Positions 8,270 through 18,200 of a stretch of DNA of 64,000 bases are shown in pieces. The DNA is taken from NCBI GenBank assembly GCA_019636445.1, contig JAHBXO010000032.1, forward strand, positions 1 through 64,000, given 5' to 3'. The translations under genes were made by a program, and so were the position numbers. The notes under the pieces are model-generated. The model saw only the letters and a list, made by a program, of their open reading frames with translations. It had not been told where the DNA came from and made no database searches. The stretch is from Gemmataceae bacterium. Lineage in GTDB: Bacteria; Planctomycetota; Planctomycetia; Gemmatales; Gemmataceae. The stretch's first letter is position 1. The number at the start of each line of letters is the position of its first letter.

Positions 8270-9922
8270 ATGAAGCCATCCCTTTCCGCCCTGTTCGTCC
8301 TCATGCTCACACCGTCGCTCCGATCCCAGGAGCCGGACGAGAAGATCGGCACCGTCACCGAGCGCCATGTCATGATCCCGATGCGGGATGGCAAACGGCT
8401 TTCGGCTTACCTCTACATACCCGAAGGAAAAGGACCGTGGCCGGCGCTCTTCGAGCAACGCTACGCCGACATTCGCGGCAAGGGTACCCGCGAGGCGGCG
8501 GCGCGGATCGCAAAGGCAGGTTTCGTCGTCGCGATGGTGAACTTCCGCGGCACCCACAAATCCGAAGGCACCTGGGTCGGCTATCGCGCTCTCGGCTGGG
8601 GCGAACTCCAGGACGGCTACGACACCTGCGAATGGCTTGCGAAGCAAAACTGGTGCACGGGCAAGGTCGGCACCTTCGGCAGCTCGCAAGGCGGATTCGC
8701 CCAGAACTTCCTCGCCGTCGCCGCTCCACCCCACCTCGCCGCCCAGTACATGGTCGACACAGGCCTCAGCCTCTTCCACGAGGGCTATCGCATTGGCGGC
8801 GTCACGCGGCCCAATCGGTTCAAGTCGCTCGCCTCGGTTTGCCGCGATCCGATGGATAACGCCAAACTCCTCGATGAGTGGTTGCAGCACCCGAACTACG
8901 ACGACTACTGGAAGGCCGAGGACTGCTCGCTCCACTTCGACAAGATGAATGTGCCGTGCTTCACGATCGGCAGTTGGTACGACTTTATGAATCAGGGTTC
9001 AATCGCCAGCTTTCAGGGCCGCAATGCCAAGGGCGGGCCGAACTCGCGCAGGAAGCAGCAACTCGTCATCGGCCCCTGGCTGCACGGCCGGCTGAACAAG
9101 GGAATCAAGAACGGCGAATTGACCTATCCGGCCAACGCGGCCTGGCCGGAGGAAGAGCACATGGTGAAGTGGTTCAACCACCACTTGAAGGGCGAAGCCA
9201 ACGGCGTCGAGCGCGATCCGGCCGTGCGCTACTACGTCATGGGCGCCGTCGGCGAAGAGGGCGCCCCCGGCAACGTCTGGCGGACCGCGGCCGACTTCCC
9301 GCCGAAACACGAGATGACGCCCCTGTACTTCCGCGAGGGCGGCAAGCTCGACGCAATGGCCCCGTCGAAGAACAGTTCCACCAAGTACACAAGCGATCCG
9401 TTCGTGCCGATGTCTATTCCCGGCACGGCGTTCCCCGGTGCGCGCGACGCCCGACCGTTCGAACGACAGGCCGAGGTGCGCACCTTCACCACGGAGCCTT
9501 TGAAGGAAGCGGTTGAATGGACGGGTCGCGTGAAGGCCGAATTGAAGATTTCCTGTTCGACTCCGGACACCGATCTCCTGGTCCGCATCAGCGACGTGTA
9601 CCCCGACGGACGTTCGATCCTGATTGTGGATTACCCGATCCGGGTTCGATACCGGGATGGATTCGAGAAGGAAGTCTTGATGGAGCCGGGCAATGTATAT
9701 TCGGTCGCGTGGGATATTGGCTGGATGAGCCAGGTGTTCAACAAAGGGCATCGCATCCGTGTGACGGTGAGTGGCACCGGTTCACCGCTCTACGAACCGA
9801 ACCCGCAGAACGGGAAGCCGGCGACGATCGAGTTCCCAAAAGATGCGAAGCCGGCACTGATCACGATCCATCACGGTCAGGATCACGCGTCGCGAATCCT
9901 GGCACCGACCGTGAGGAAGTGA
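8270..9922 (+). CDS. Secreted CocE/NonD-family alpha/beta hydrolase
   Basis: 550 residues with an N-terminal signal peptide (about residues 1-19). The alpha/beta hydrolase core resembles X-Pro dipeptidyl peptidase and cocaine esterase (CocE) proteins: MIPMRDGKRL near residue 35, then a nucleophile elbow GSSQG at 137-141 with Ser139 as the likely nucleophile. The C-terminal third (from about residue 370) is the jelly-roll domain of the family, with the DTDLLVRISDVYPDG and GHRIRVTVSG stretches. Likely hydrolyses an ester or amide outside the cytoplasm; substrate unknown. Transcribed divergently from the dapA-like gene (87 bp) and ends 3 bp before the convergent GTPase gene. Confidence 0.88.
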   Translation: MKPSLSALFVLMLTPSLRSQEPDEKIGTVTERHVMIPMRDGKRLSAYLYIPEGKGPWPALFEQRYADIRGKGTREAAARIAKAGFVVAMVNFRGTHKSEGTWVGYRALGWGELQDGYDTCEWLAKQNWCTGKVGTFGSSQGGFAQNFLAVAAPPHLAAQYMVDTGLSLFHEGYRIGGVTRPNRFKSLASVCRDPMDNAKLLDEWLQHPNYDDYWKAEDCSLHFDKMNVPCFTIGSWYDFMNQGSIASFQGRNAKGGPNSRRKQQLVIGPWLHGRLNKGIKNGELTYPANAAWPEEEHMVKWFNHHLKGEANGVERDPAVRYYVMGAVGEEGAPGNVWRTAADFPPKHEMTPLYFREGGKLDAMAPSKNSSTKYTSDPFVPMSIPGTAFPGARDARPFERQAEVRTFTTEPLKEAVEWTGRVKAELKISCSTPDTDLLVRISDVYPDGRSILIVDYPIRVRYRDGFEKEVLMEPGNVYSVAWDIGWMSQVFNKGHRIRVTVSGTGSPLYEPNPQNGKPATIEFPKDAKPALITIHHGQDHASRILAPTVRK

Positions 9923-9925
9923 TCG

Positions 9926-10957
9926 TCAAAGGATCTCGATCACGTCGCCGTCCTGTACGATGTACTGCTTGCCTTCGAGCCGTTCGAGGCCCTTGGCCTT
10001 GGCTTCCTTCTCCGAGAAGCCGCACTGGACGAAGTGGTCGTGGCCGACAACCCGTGCACGGACAAACCGTGCCGCAAGGTCGTTGTGGATGCACGCGGCC
10101 CCGTCCACCGCGGTGCCCCCTTTGTCCATCGCCCACGACCGGCACTCGTCGTGCCCGGCCGTAAAGAATACGATCCGGCCCATCGCGTAGAAGATGTTCC
10201 GCACTGTCGCCTCTCGGAACGATTTCGTGAAGCCGAGGTCCGACATGAACATCTGCCGGTCCTCCTCCGAAAGCGCAGCCAGTTCCATCTCCAGTTTCAC
10301 CGGTGCCTGGCACGCCGACGGACAGAGATCCAGAAGATCTTTCGGCAACGGGTCGTTGAAGCCCGAATCGCCTCGATTCACCAACACGGTCTCCGGTTTC
10401 AGCGTCAGCAGTTGAAAGCTGCGCAGCGGTTTTTCCTCTTCCTCGGTGATGTTCAACTCTTTCGCGAACTTCCCGGCCTCCATCCCGGCAATGACACGCT
10501 TCAATGTCGCCAGTTCCAGTTCGTCCTGTTCCCGCTCCTTCGCCGGTTTGGCCTTTTTCATCTGCGCTTCAACCTTCGGCACGCGGTTCATCACGATTTC
10601 CAGGTCGGCGTAGAGGAGTTCCTCCCGGAACTTCCGCAACTGTTCGGCGAGCGGCGCACCGCTGAACCCATCGAGCACAACGACCATGCCGTTCGCCTCG
10701 CGCAGGATCCCGAGGCGGCGCGGATTATCCTTGCGGTCGTCCGCCATCAGGCCGGGCGTATCGAGGAACTCGACTTTCGCGAAGGTGAGCTTCTTCGGTT
10801 TGTAGACTTCCGCGATCTTTCGCAGCCGGTCGTCGGCCACATCCGCAGTCGCCACCTGGCCCTGCTGAATCTTGCCCGGATCGGGTGTCGCGCCAGTGAG
10901 CCACTGGAAAACCGTGCTCTTGCCCACGCCCGAATAGCCGACCAGTCCGACTTTCAT
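9926..10957 (-). CDS. YchF/Obg-type GTPase paralogue (DUF933/TGS domain)
   Basis: 343 residues, slightly shorter than YchF (about 363). The P-loop is GYSGVGKS at 7-14, the G3 motif reads DTPGL, an alpha-helical insertion (about 120-190) is rich in Lys/Glu, and the C-terminal DUF933/TGS domain is clear: FFTAG, CIHNDL, FVRA and the terminal IVQDGDVIE. The G4 region, NVNED in E. coli YchF, reads NRGDS here, and the switch region lacks the DIAGLV of canonical YchF. This looks like a diverged paralogue, possibly with altered nucleotide preference. ATG 10957 has GGGAG upstream; an in-frame start at 10987 is less likely. Confidence 0.85.
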   Translation of the reverse strand: MKVGLVGYSGVGKSTVFQWLTGATPDPGKIQQGQVATADVADDRLRKIAEVYKPKKLTFAKVEFLDTPGLMADDRKDNPRRLGILREANGMVVVLDGFSGAPLAEQLRKFREELLYADLEIVMNRVPKVEAQMKKAKPAKEREQDELELATLKRVIAGMEAGKFAKELNITEEEEKPLRSFQLLTLKPETVLVNRGDSGFNDPLPKDLLDLCPSACQAPVKLEMELAALSEEDRQMFMSDLGFTKSFREATVRNIFYAMGRIVFFTAGHDECRSWAMDKGGTAVDGAACIHNDLAARFVRARVVGHDHFVQCGFSEKEAKAKGLERLEGKQYIVQDGDVIEIL

Positions 10958-11207
10958 GGGAAGCCGCTCCCGAAGGCGAAAATGCATCGCCGCGATTCGC
11001 GAATCGCGGTGGCAACGGTAAGCTATGGTTTGCCTGCCGAGGAACCACGAAACCGTTGATGGGAATCGGAGGCCGGAAGGCTCATTTCAAGTTCATCATT
11101 TAGCGAGATGAAGGTCATCGTCGGGAACTCCGCGCGATTGGTCGTTGACCCGTCTACTCAAGGCCGGGATACTGAAAGCGTCTCATTCACTCAACAAAAT
11201 CGAATCC

Positions 11208-13322
11208 ATGCGATTGATTCTGCTGATGCTGGTTTCGGGTTTGTGCGTCGGGTTTTCCTTCGCCGAAGAACCGGTCGATCATTGGGCGTGGAAGAAGCCG
11301 GTCCGGCCGACAATTCCGAAATCGAAGCACGATTCGCCGATCGATGCTTTCGTATCCCGACAACTCGCCGCCAGCGGGTTGTGCTTCGCCAAGCCCGCGT
11401 CCAAACAACAACTCATCCGACGCGTTACGTTCGACCTGACAGGCCTGCCTCCGACGCCGGAGGAGATTGACGCATTTGAAAAGGACAATTCGCCGAAAGC
11501 CTACGAGAACGTGATCGATCGTTTGCTCGCCAGCCCGCACTATGGCGAGCGCTGGGGCCGGCACTGGCTCGACCTCGCCCGCTACGCCGACACCAACGGC
11601 TACGAGCACGACGAGGTGCGGCCGAACGCCTGGCGGTATCGCGATTACGTCATCCGCTCGTTTAACGAGGACAAGCCGTACGACCGGTTCATCCTCGAAC
11701 AACTCGCTGGCGACGAGGCGTTCCCCGGCGACGCGAACGCCCACATCGCCACCGGCTTCAACCTGCTCGGCCCCGACATGACCGACTCCGCCGACCAAGC
11801 GCAGCGCCGGCAGAACACGCTCAACGACATGACCGACACCGCCGGCCTCGTCTTCCTCGGCATGACGATGGCCTGCGCCCGCTGCCACGACCACAAGTTC
11901 GAACCGATCCCGCAGACGGACTATTACCGGCTGCAGGCGTTCTTTGTCGGCGCGGAGTTCCGGACAAACCTCGAAGTCGCATCGCCGACGGAGCGGCAGA
12001 AGTTCGAGGCTGCGAAAAAGGAATACGACCGCCTGACGCAAACGATCCGGGGTGCGATCGCGGCGATCGACGGACCGGCGCGCAAGAAGCTGTTCGAGGC
12101 GAAGCTCACGAAGCTGCCGGCCGAGGCGCAAGTGGCCCACCGGACGCCGCCGGAGAAACGAGACGGCGGCATGATTGAACTGGTGGATCAGAGCGCGAAG
12201 AAGGTGGCTGTGACGGACGCGGAGGTGGAGAAGGCTCTCAAGGCGGATGAGTTGAAGGAGTTGAAGAAGCTACGGCAGCAACTGAAGGCGTTCGACGCGA
12301 AGAAGCCGGGCGCGATGCCGGTGGCGATGGGGATGGTCGATCGTTCGCCGACGCCGCCAAAGACGTACTTATTGGAACGCGGTGAGATCACGAACAAGGC
12401 CGACGTGGTCGAACCCGGCTTCCCGACGACGCTGCGATCCGACCGCAAAGCGATCACGGCCACGGTGACGGCGCTGCCGCAATCGAGCGGCCGACGACTG
12501 GCGCTCGCGAAGTGGATCACCGGACCAGACAACCCGATGACGGCGCGCGTCATCGTGAACCGACTCTGGCAGCAGCACTTCGGCCGCGGACTCGTGCCGA
12601 CCGCCAGCGACTTCGGCGTTCGCGGCGAACGACCGACGCATCCGGAACTGCTCGACTGGCTCGCCGTCGAGTTCGCCGAGACCGGCTGGAGCTTCAAGCG
12701 GATGCACAAGACGATGCTGCTGAGCGAGACGTACCTGCAATCGACGGTCGCTTCGCCGGAAGCGATCGCAAAGGATCCGGAGAATAAGCTCTATTCGCGC
12801 ATGAACCGCATCCGGCTCGAAGGCGAAGTCGTGCGGGACGCGCTACTCGCGATCTCCGGCCGGCTGAACTCGAAGATGGGCGGCCCCGGCGTCTATCCGC
12901 CGATCCCGCCGGAGGCCGCGAAGGGATCGAAGGGCGGCTGGCCCGTGAGCGCCGATCCGCAGGACCGCGTCCGGCGCAGCATCTACACCTTCCAGCGCCG
13001 CAATCTCCGTCACCCGTTCCTCGAAGCGTTCGACCAGCCCGACAGCAACCTGAGCTGCCCGAAGCGCGAGCGCAGCACGACCGCCCCGCAGGCGCTCGCG
13101 CTCCTGAACGCCGACGAGTCGGTGGAGGCCGCGAAGGCGCTCGGCGACCGATTGGCGAATGAGCCGGAGGCGACACGGATCGAGCGGGCGTATCGGCTGA
13201 CGCTGGGCCGCGGACCGACGGCGAAGGAACGTGAGCGGGCAGAGGAATTTTTGAAGGACTCGCCGCTGGCGGAACTGTGTCGGGCACTGTTCAATACGAA
13301 CGAGTTCGTGTACCTGGATTGA
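11208..13322 (+). CDS. Exported DUF1549/DUF1553 protein (planctomycete PSCyt2/PSD1)
   Basis: 704 residues. An N-terminal signal peptide (about 1-19) leads into the DUF1549 (PSCyt2) domain (roughly 35-240, with RVTFDLTGLPPTPEEI, HYGERWGRHWLDLARYADTN split over that region, and CARCHDHKFEP) and then the DUF1553 (PSD1) domain (about 425-690, with NRLWQQHFGRGLVPT and DFGVRGERPTHPELLDWLA). Many family members start with a cytochrome c domain (PSCyt1); none is present here. Such proteins are numerous in planctomycetes and usually paired with DUF1501 proteins, as here 500 bp downstream. Function is unproven; a role in polysaccharide utilisation has been suggested for the family. The start at 11208 was chosen for the signal peptide. 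Confidence 0.9.
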   Translation: MRLILLMLVSGLCVGFSFAEEPVDHWAWKKPVRPTIPKSKHDSPIDAFVSRQLAASGLCFAKPASKQQLIRRVTFDLTGLPPTPEEIDAFEKDNSPKAYENVIDRLLASPHYGERWGRHWLDLARYADTNGYEHDEVRPNAWRYRDYVIRSFNEDKPYDRFILEQLAGDEAFPGDANAHIATGFNLLGPDMTDSADQAQRRQNTLNDMTDTAGLVFLGMTMACARCHDHKFEPIPQTDYYRLQAFFVGAEFRTNLEVASPTERQKFEAAKKEYDRLTQTIRGAIAAIDGPARKKLFEAKLTKLPAEAQVAHRTPPEKRDGGMIELVDQSAKKVAVTDAEVEKALKADELKELKKLRQQLKAFDAKKPGAMPVAMGMVDRSPTPPKTYLLERGEITNKADVVEPGFPTTLRSDRKAITATVTALPQSSGRRLALAKWITGPDNPMTARVIVNRLWQQHFGRGLVPTASDFGVRGERPTHPELLDWLAVEFAETGWSFKRMHKTMLLSETYLQSTVASPEAIAKDPENKLYSRMNRIRLEGEVVRDALLAISGRLNSKMGGPGVYPPIPPEAAKGSKGGWPVSADPQDRVRRSIYTFQRRNLRHPFLEAFDQPDSNLSCPKRERSTTAPQALALLNADESVEAAKALGDRLANEPEATRIERAYRLTLGRGPTAKERERAEEFLKDSPLAELCRALFNTNEFVYLD

Positions 13323-13443
13323 GTGCGACGGAATCCGGTCGTCGGGTTCCACAAACTGACGAGTCGCCAAAAGAATCGAGCGGTTTGGGCGAAGAACTCC
13401 AAATGACGGTGGGTTTTTGGGATCGCATTCCGGAGTACAGTCC

Positions 13444-13821
13444 ATGAACACGGTTCCCTTCACGGTCGATCTGTATGCAGGGTTCGGCCAGTGTAACGGT
13501 TTGCTGCGAGATGAAGGGGACGACCTGGTCCTCGAATTCCAGAACAAGGATAAGATCGCCGGCATCATCAAGAGCGGCGTTCGGCAAGTACGAGTCCCAC
13601 TGAGCGATCTCGTCTCCGTGACGATCACGAAAGGCTGGCTGGGCGGGCGATGGATGGGCGTCACCATCGTGCTGCAGGCGGCGCGGATGGAGACACTCCA
13701 GGACGTTCCCGGCATGAGGCAGGGAAAAGTGGAGCTGAGCGTCGCGAGCAAGGATCGTGACGCGGCGGAACGGTTCGTGGCCGGCTTGCACCAGGAGTCG
13801 CCGGTGGGTTCCGAGACGTGA
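13444..13821 (+). CDS. Small conserved-looking protein, possible PH-like beta fold
   Basis: 125 residues, soluble, no signal peptide. The pattern of alternating beta strands (PFTVDLYAGFGQCNG, DLVLEFQNKD, VRQVRVPLSDLVSVTI, MGVTIVLQA) followed by a C-terminal helix (RDAAERFVAGLHQE) suggests a PH-like or bacterial PH-domain fold, by inspection only. ATG 13444 has a GGAG eight bases upstream. It lies between the DUF1553 gene (121 bp) and the DUF1501 gene (25 bp), interrupting the usual pair, so it could be co-transcribed with both. Confidence 0.68.
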   Translation: MNTVPFTVDLYAGFGQCNGLLRDEGDDLVLEFQNKDKIAGIIKSGVRQVRVPLSDLVSVTITKGWLGGRWMGVTIVLQAARMETLQDVPGMRQGKVELSVASKDRDAAERFVAGLHQESPVGSET

Positions 13822-13846
13822 ACGATTCTGAAGATTGAGGTGAATC

Positions 13847-15256
13847 GTGTTGCAGCCGACTCGTCGCTCCTTCCTCCGCAACGCCGGCGGCGGCTTCGGC
13901 GCCATCGCCCTCGCGGGACTGCTCGCCGAGCAGAACCTGCTCGCTGCTGAAACGGTGCGCGATCCGCTCGCACCGCGGAAGCCGCACTTCGAACCGACGG
14001 CCAAGCGCGTCATCTTCCTGTTCATGTCCGGCGGGCCGAGCCACATGGACACGTTCGACCCGAAGCCCGGCCTCACGAAACTCCACGGCCAGAAGCTGCC
14101 CGAATCGTTCGGCCCTGTGAAGACACGGCGCGGCGTGGATAAGAACAAGCTGCTCGCCTCGAAGCGCACCTTCGCCAAGCACGGCCAGTGCGGCATGGAA
14201 GTGTCCGACTGGTTCCCGCACCTCGCCAAACACGTCGACGACATCGCTCTGCTCCGAGGCTGCCACGGCGACAGCGTCACGCATCCCGAGTCGGTCTACC
14301 TGATGAACACCGGCTCGATCCTGATGGGCCGGCCGAGCGTGGGGGCGTGGGTGAGTTACGGCCTCGGCACCGAGAACCGGAACATGCCGGCGTTCGTCGT
14401 GCTGCCCGACCCCGGCGGCTGGCCCAAGGGCGGCGCCCCCGCGTGGGGCAACGGCTTCCTGCCGACCGCGTACCAGGGCACGCTCATCCGCGGCGGCACT
14501 TCGCCGGTGCTCAACCTCGGCAACCCGAAGGGCATCTCGGACGAACGGCAGCGGAAGACGCTCGACTTCGTGCGCGAATCGAACCGCGAACACCTCGCGG
14601 CGCGCGGGGCGGACTCGGAACTGGAAGCCCGCATCGCGGCGTACGAACTGGCGTACCGGATGCAGGCGCACGCTCCAGAGGTCGTCGACCTCGCGAGCGA
14701 AACGAAGGAAACGAAAGAACTCTACGGCCTCGACCGCAAGGAGACGGCCGAATTCGGCACACGCTGCCTCCTCGCCCGGCGGATGGTCGAGCGCGGTGTG
14801 CGCTTCGTCCAACTCTACAGCGGCGACACCAACGGCTGGGACGCCCACTCCGACTTGGAAGGCAACCATGGCCAACTCTGCCTGGCGAGCGACAAGCCGA
14901 TCGCGGGACTGCTGGCCGATTTGAAACGAAAGGGACTTTTGAAGGACACGCTCGTGATCTGGGGCGGCGAGTTCGGGCGTACGCCGATGACGGAAGGCAC
15001 GACCGGCCGGGACCACAACCCGCACGGGTTCTGCCTCTGGATGGCCGGTGGCGGCGTGAAAGGCGGCACGGTCCACGGAGCGACCGACGAGATCGGGCTA
15101 CGAGCGGCCGAGGGGAAGGTTCACGTCAACGACATCCACGCGACGGTGCTGCACCTCTTGGGTTTGAAGCACCTGCGGCTGACGTTCCGCCACAACGGCC
15201 GGAACGAACGCCTGACCGACAACGCGGGCGAAGTGATCCACGAAATTCTGGCCTGA
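13847..15256 (+). CDS. Tat-exported DUF1501 protein
   Basis: 469 residues starting with GTG at 13847 (GAGG seven bases upstream). The N-terminus carries a twin-arginine signal (RRSFLRNAGGGFG, then a hydrophobic Ala/Leu stretch). The rest is the DUF1501 alkaline-phosphatase/sulfatase-like superfamily, with FMSGGPSHMDTFDPK near residue 60, DTNGWDAHSDLEGNHG near 325 and the metal-site-like GGEFGRTP and DHNPHGF segments near 370-390. DUF1501 proteins are partners of DUF1553 proteins in planctomycetes, matching the upstream gene. The catalytic role is unknown. The stop lies 3 bp from the convergent giant kinase gene. Confidence 0.9.
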   Translation: MLQPTRRSFLRNAGGGFGAIALAGLLAEQNLLAAETVRDPLAPRKPHFEPTAKRVIFLFMSGGPSHMDTFDPKPGLTKLHGQKLPESFGPVKTRRGVDKNKLLASKRTFAKHGQCGMEVSDWFPHLAKHVDDIALLRGCHGDSVTHPESVYLMNTGSILMGRPSVGAWVSYGLGTENRNMPAFVVLPDPGGWPKGGAPAWGNGFLPTAYQGTLIRGGTSPVLNLGNPKGISDERQRKTLDFVRESNREHLAARGADSELEARIAAYELAYRMQAHAPEVVDLASETKETKELYGLDRKETAEFGTRCLLARRMVERGVRFVQLYSGDTNGWDAHSDLEGNHGQLCLASDKPIAGLLADLKRKGLLKDTLVIWGGEFGRTPMTEGTTGRDHNPHGFCLWMAGGGVKGGTVHGATDEIGLRAAEGKVHVNDIHATVLHLLGLKHLRLTFRHNGRNERLTDNAGEVIHEILA

Positions 15257-15259
15257 CCG

Positions 15260-18200
15260 TTACCGACCGAGCGCATCGGTGATGAGTTTCTTGTCGGCTG
15301 CGGTCAGGGTCCACCCGAAGGCCGACCGCAACGAAGTCAACAATTCCTGCCGGTCGGTTCGCTCCTTCGCCGTCAGATTGCGGATTTTCGTCAACTCATA
15401 AGCCAGCGATCGAAGTGCGAACGGATCGTCCATTTTGAGTTCGCGGCGCCCCCACGCGGTCTGGATTTTCCGGGCGGCCGCGTCGAAGTGGCCTTTGGCC
15501 GTTTCGAGATCGCCGTCTGCAACGGCCTTGCGGGCCTTGACGTAATCGGCCACGAAGGTCGTACCGCCGGCGGTTTCAAGCGCGGCGAGGATCTCGGTGA
15601 ACGATTCCAGGCCCTCGGTGCCGGCCAGGATCGCTTCACTGCGGTGGACCAGTGCGGGCACGTAGTGGTTGACATCGTTGACGCGGAGGTTTTCCGAAGA
15701 GGACGCGAACGCGGCGGCAGCATCCGCATTGCGGCCCGCGACGAGCTTGCGCATCGCTTTCCAGTAGGCTGCCTCGGCCTGGATCGTCGCCACCTGTGCG
15801 CGCTCGGCCTCCGGCATCGCCTCGATCGCGGCGTCCATCGCCGTCCACGCGGCGTCCGCATCGGACAGTTTGGCCGGCGGGAAGTGATCGAACTGCACGG
15901 CCCGTACGGTCGCCCGCGCCAGATCCATGTAGCCTCGAACGACTTCCTGTCGGAACAAGGCCGTGGTCGCGGATAAGGCTGTCCCGGCACGGGACATCTC
16001 AATCGACTTGCGGTAGGTCTCCGGCGGCGATTCCTGACCGATCCAGGCCAGGTCCTCGAGGATGCGCCCGTATACCGTGTGGTCGGCGATCTGCCTCTCG
16101 GGACGCAGTTTGATCGTCTGTTCGGCGCTCTTGGCGGCGTCCATCAGCAGCGATCGCACCTCGATAGTCGGTTCGCCCCGCTTGGCGAGCGCGTTCCCCG
16201 CCCCAAAGAGAAACTGCGAACGCACTCGCAGGAACGCAAGCAAGGTTTGCAGTTCCGTGATCTTCGCCGCCCGCGGACTTTCCGTGGCATTTTTGAGATA
16301 AACGGCGGTCCTGAGGATCGTCTCCTTGTCGCGCCGGTCGTCCAGGTTGTACCTTCTGATGAGGGAATCCGGTGGTATGTACGAGGTCGCCTGGCTGAAC
16401 ATTCCGTAGTAGGCGTACGACAGGACCTGACACGCGATCGGGTTGTCCATTTCGATGGCGAGGGCGTCTTCGGCATCGCGGATCATGCCGTTCCATTCGC
16501 GTTCGCGGACCGTTTCGGTTGTGTCGCCTTTCTTGAAGTCGCCGAACGGTCGCGAATAGTGGAACCGGTTGAGGGTGATGTAAGCCCGATACGCCAGAGC
16601 GTCGGCCCGGAGCGGATCGCGCGACGGCAGATCGTTGGCGATCGGTCCGATTTGTTCCCGGGCCCTGTCGAGCCAGGCTTTGTCGAAGACCGTGTTGCCG
16701 TGGAAATCCTGACGGAACACCGCGAATTCCAGCGCGCGTCGGTCGGCATTCGATCCGCCCGATTCGGCCAGCCCGAGCTTGGCGAATTTCGCCAGTTCCT
16801 CGCGGAAAGTCTTCAGACGCGATTCCTGATCTTTTGTCGTTTCCGACTCATAGAGCGATTGTGCCAGGCGCATGGCGGCGGCGCGATCGGCCAGTCGCGC
16901 CGAGGGCGTCGCCCGACGATCGGCGGCACGCTTTGCCAGGAATGCCAGCGCCAGCGGACCGTTCTTCTTGGTGAGCTGTTCCGCGCCGACTTTGCCGGCG
17001 GCTTGCTGCGCCGTTGCCGGATCACCGCTCGCATCGGCAAGAAAATGGAGGGGAATCGACCACTCCGGATGGTTGGTCCCGTCGAGTTCGTACGCCACGC
17101 TCAGCAGGCCGAGCGCGGTCGCATCGGATTTGTAGGGGTTCCACTTCCCGTCCAGTAAATCCTCGGTCTTGTCGGCGAACTCCACCTTGAGGATCGCGGT
17201 ATCCGCCAGGACCTGCGCCGCACGGGACTTCCGGACCGGAACCTTGAGGATCTCCGGCAACGGCTTCGCCTGATACGTTTTCGCCAAATCTCCGGCGGCG
17301 GCCCGATCCGCCTTGGAGACCGACTTCAAATACGCGACAAACGCCTTGCGATCCGCGGTGGTATCATCATCCGGTGTGGACACTTCCGCGACGGAGAGAT
17401 CGCCAATCGCCATTTGGGCATCCAGCCGGCTTTCGGCTTCGACCGCAGTGCGCCAACCGAGCGCGCCATCCCGGTCGCAGAGTTTCAGGATGTCGGCCCA
17501 GTTTGGCTTGCCCGACTTCGGGGACAAATCCTTGACAACCTGCTGGGCGAGCGCAAGCTGGAAAAAGTCGTCGATCCGTTTCCGATCGGGGGCCGCCAGC
17601 GAGGTCCATTTCTGGGAGGCATCGCGAACCTGACGGAGATTGGCGATCGACTCGGCCTTTTCGACTCCGATCCGCATGTACTCCATCGCCATCGGTAACG
17701 CGAGGTCCGGTGCTTCGGTGGTCGATACCGACTTCCGGAGTTCCGCGATATCGTAACCGCGAGCGGCATCCCACCAGCGATCCGCCAGTTTGTACGTCTT
17801 TTCGACGTCGGGGTGCAGGTACTTCTCGTTCCACAGCGTGCCGAAAGGCATGCCGACCTGCTTCTTCATGTCTCGCAATTTGTCGAGCGAAGACTTGATC
17901 TCGTCGATCGCCGTTTTCGCCGTCTTGCCCGTCGTCAGCGCGGCGAGTTTCGTGCGAAGGTCGTCGGCGAGCACTTTGACCGGCGCGGCGCGCCACTGGA
18001 AGACCTTTTGCTTCACCGGATCCGTGGGCAGGAGGATGTCGAAGCGTCCGGGATCCTCCACGAGGAACGTTATGATGCCATCTCGGTAATCGGTCTTTTG
18101 TTCTCCAATATCAAGCAACTTCGCGCCGATCTTCTTGCGTCGCTCCAGATCGAGATTGACGGTATAGATGTCCTTCGCCTGCGACAGCATGGTGTTGACG

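Noticed and set aside
13661..15076. A 471-codon - strand frame opposite the DUF1501 gene
   Set aside because: It is an Arg/Val-rich shadow; the + strand product has a clear Tat signal and domain.
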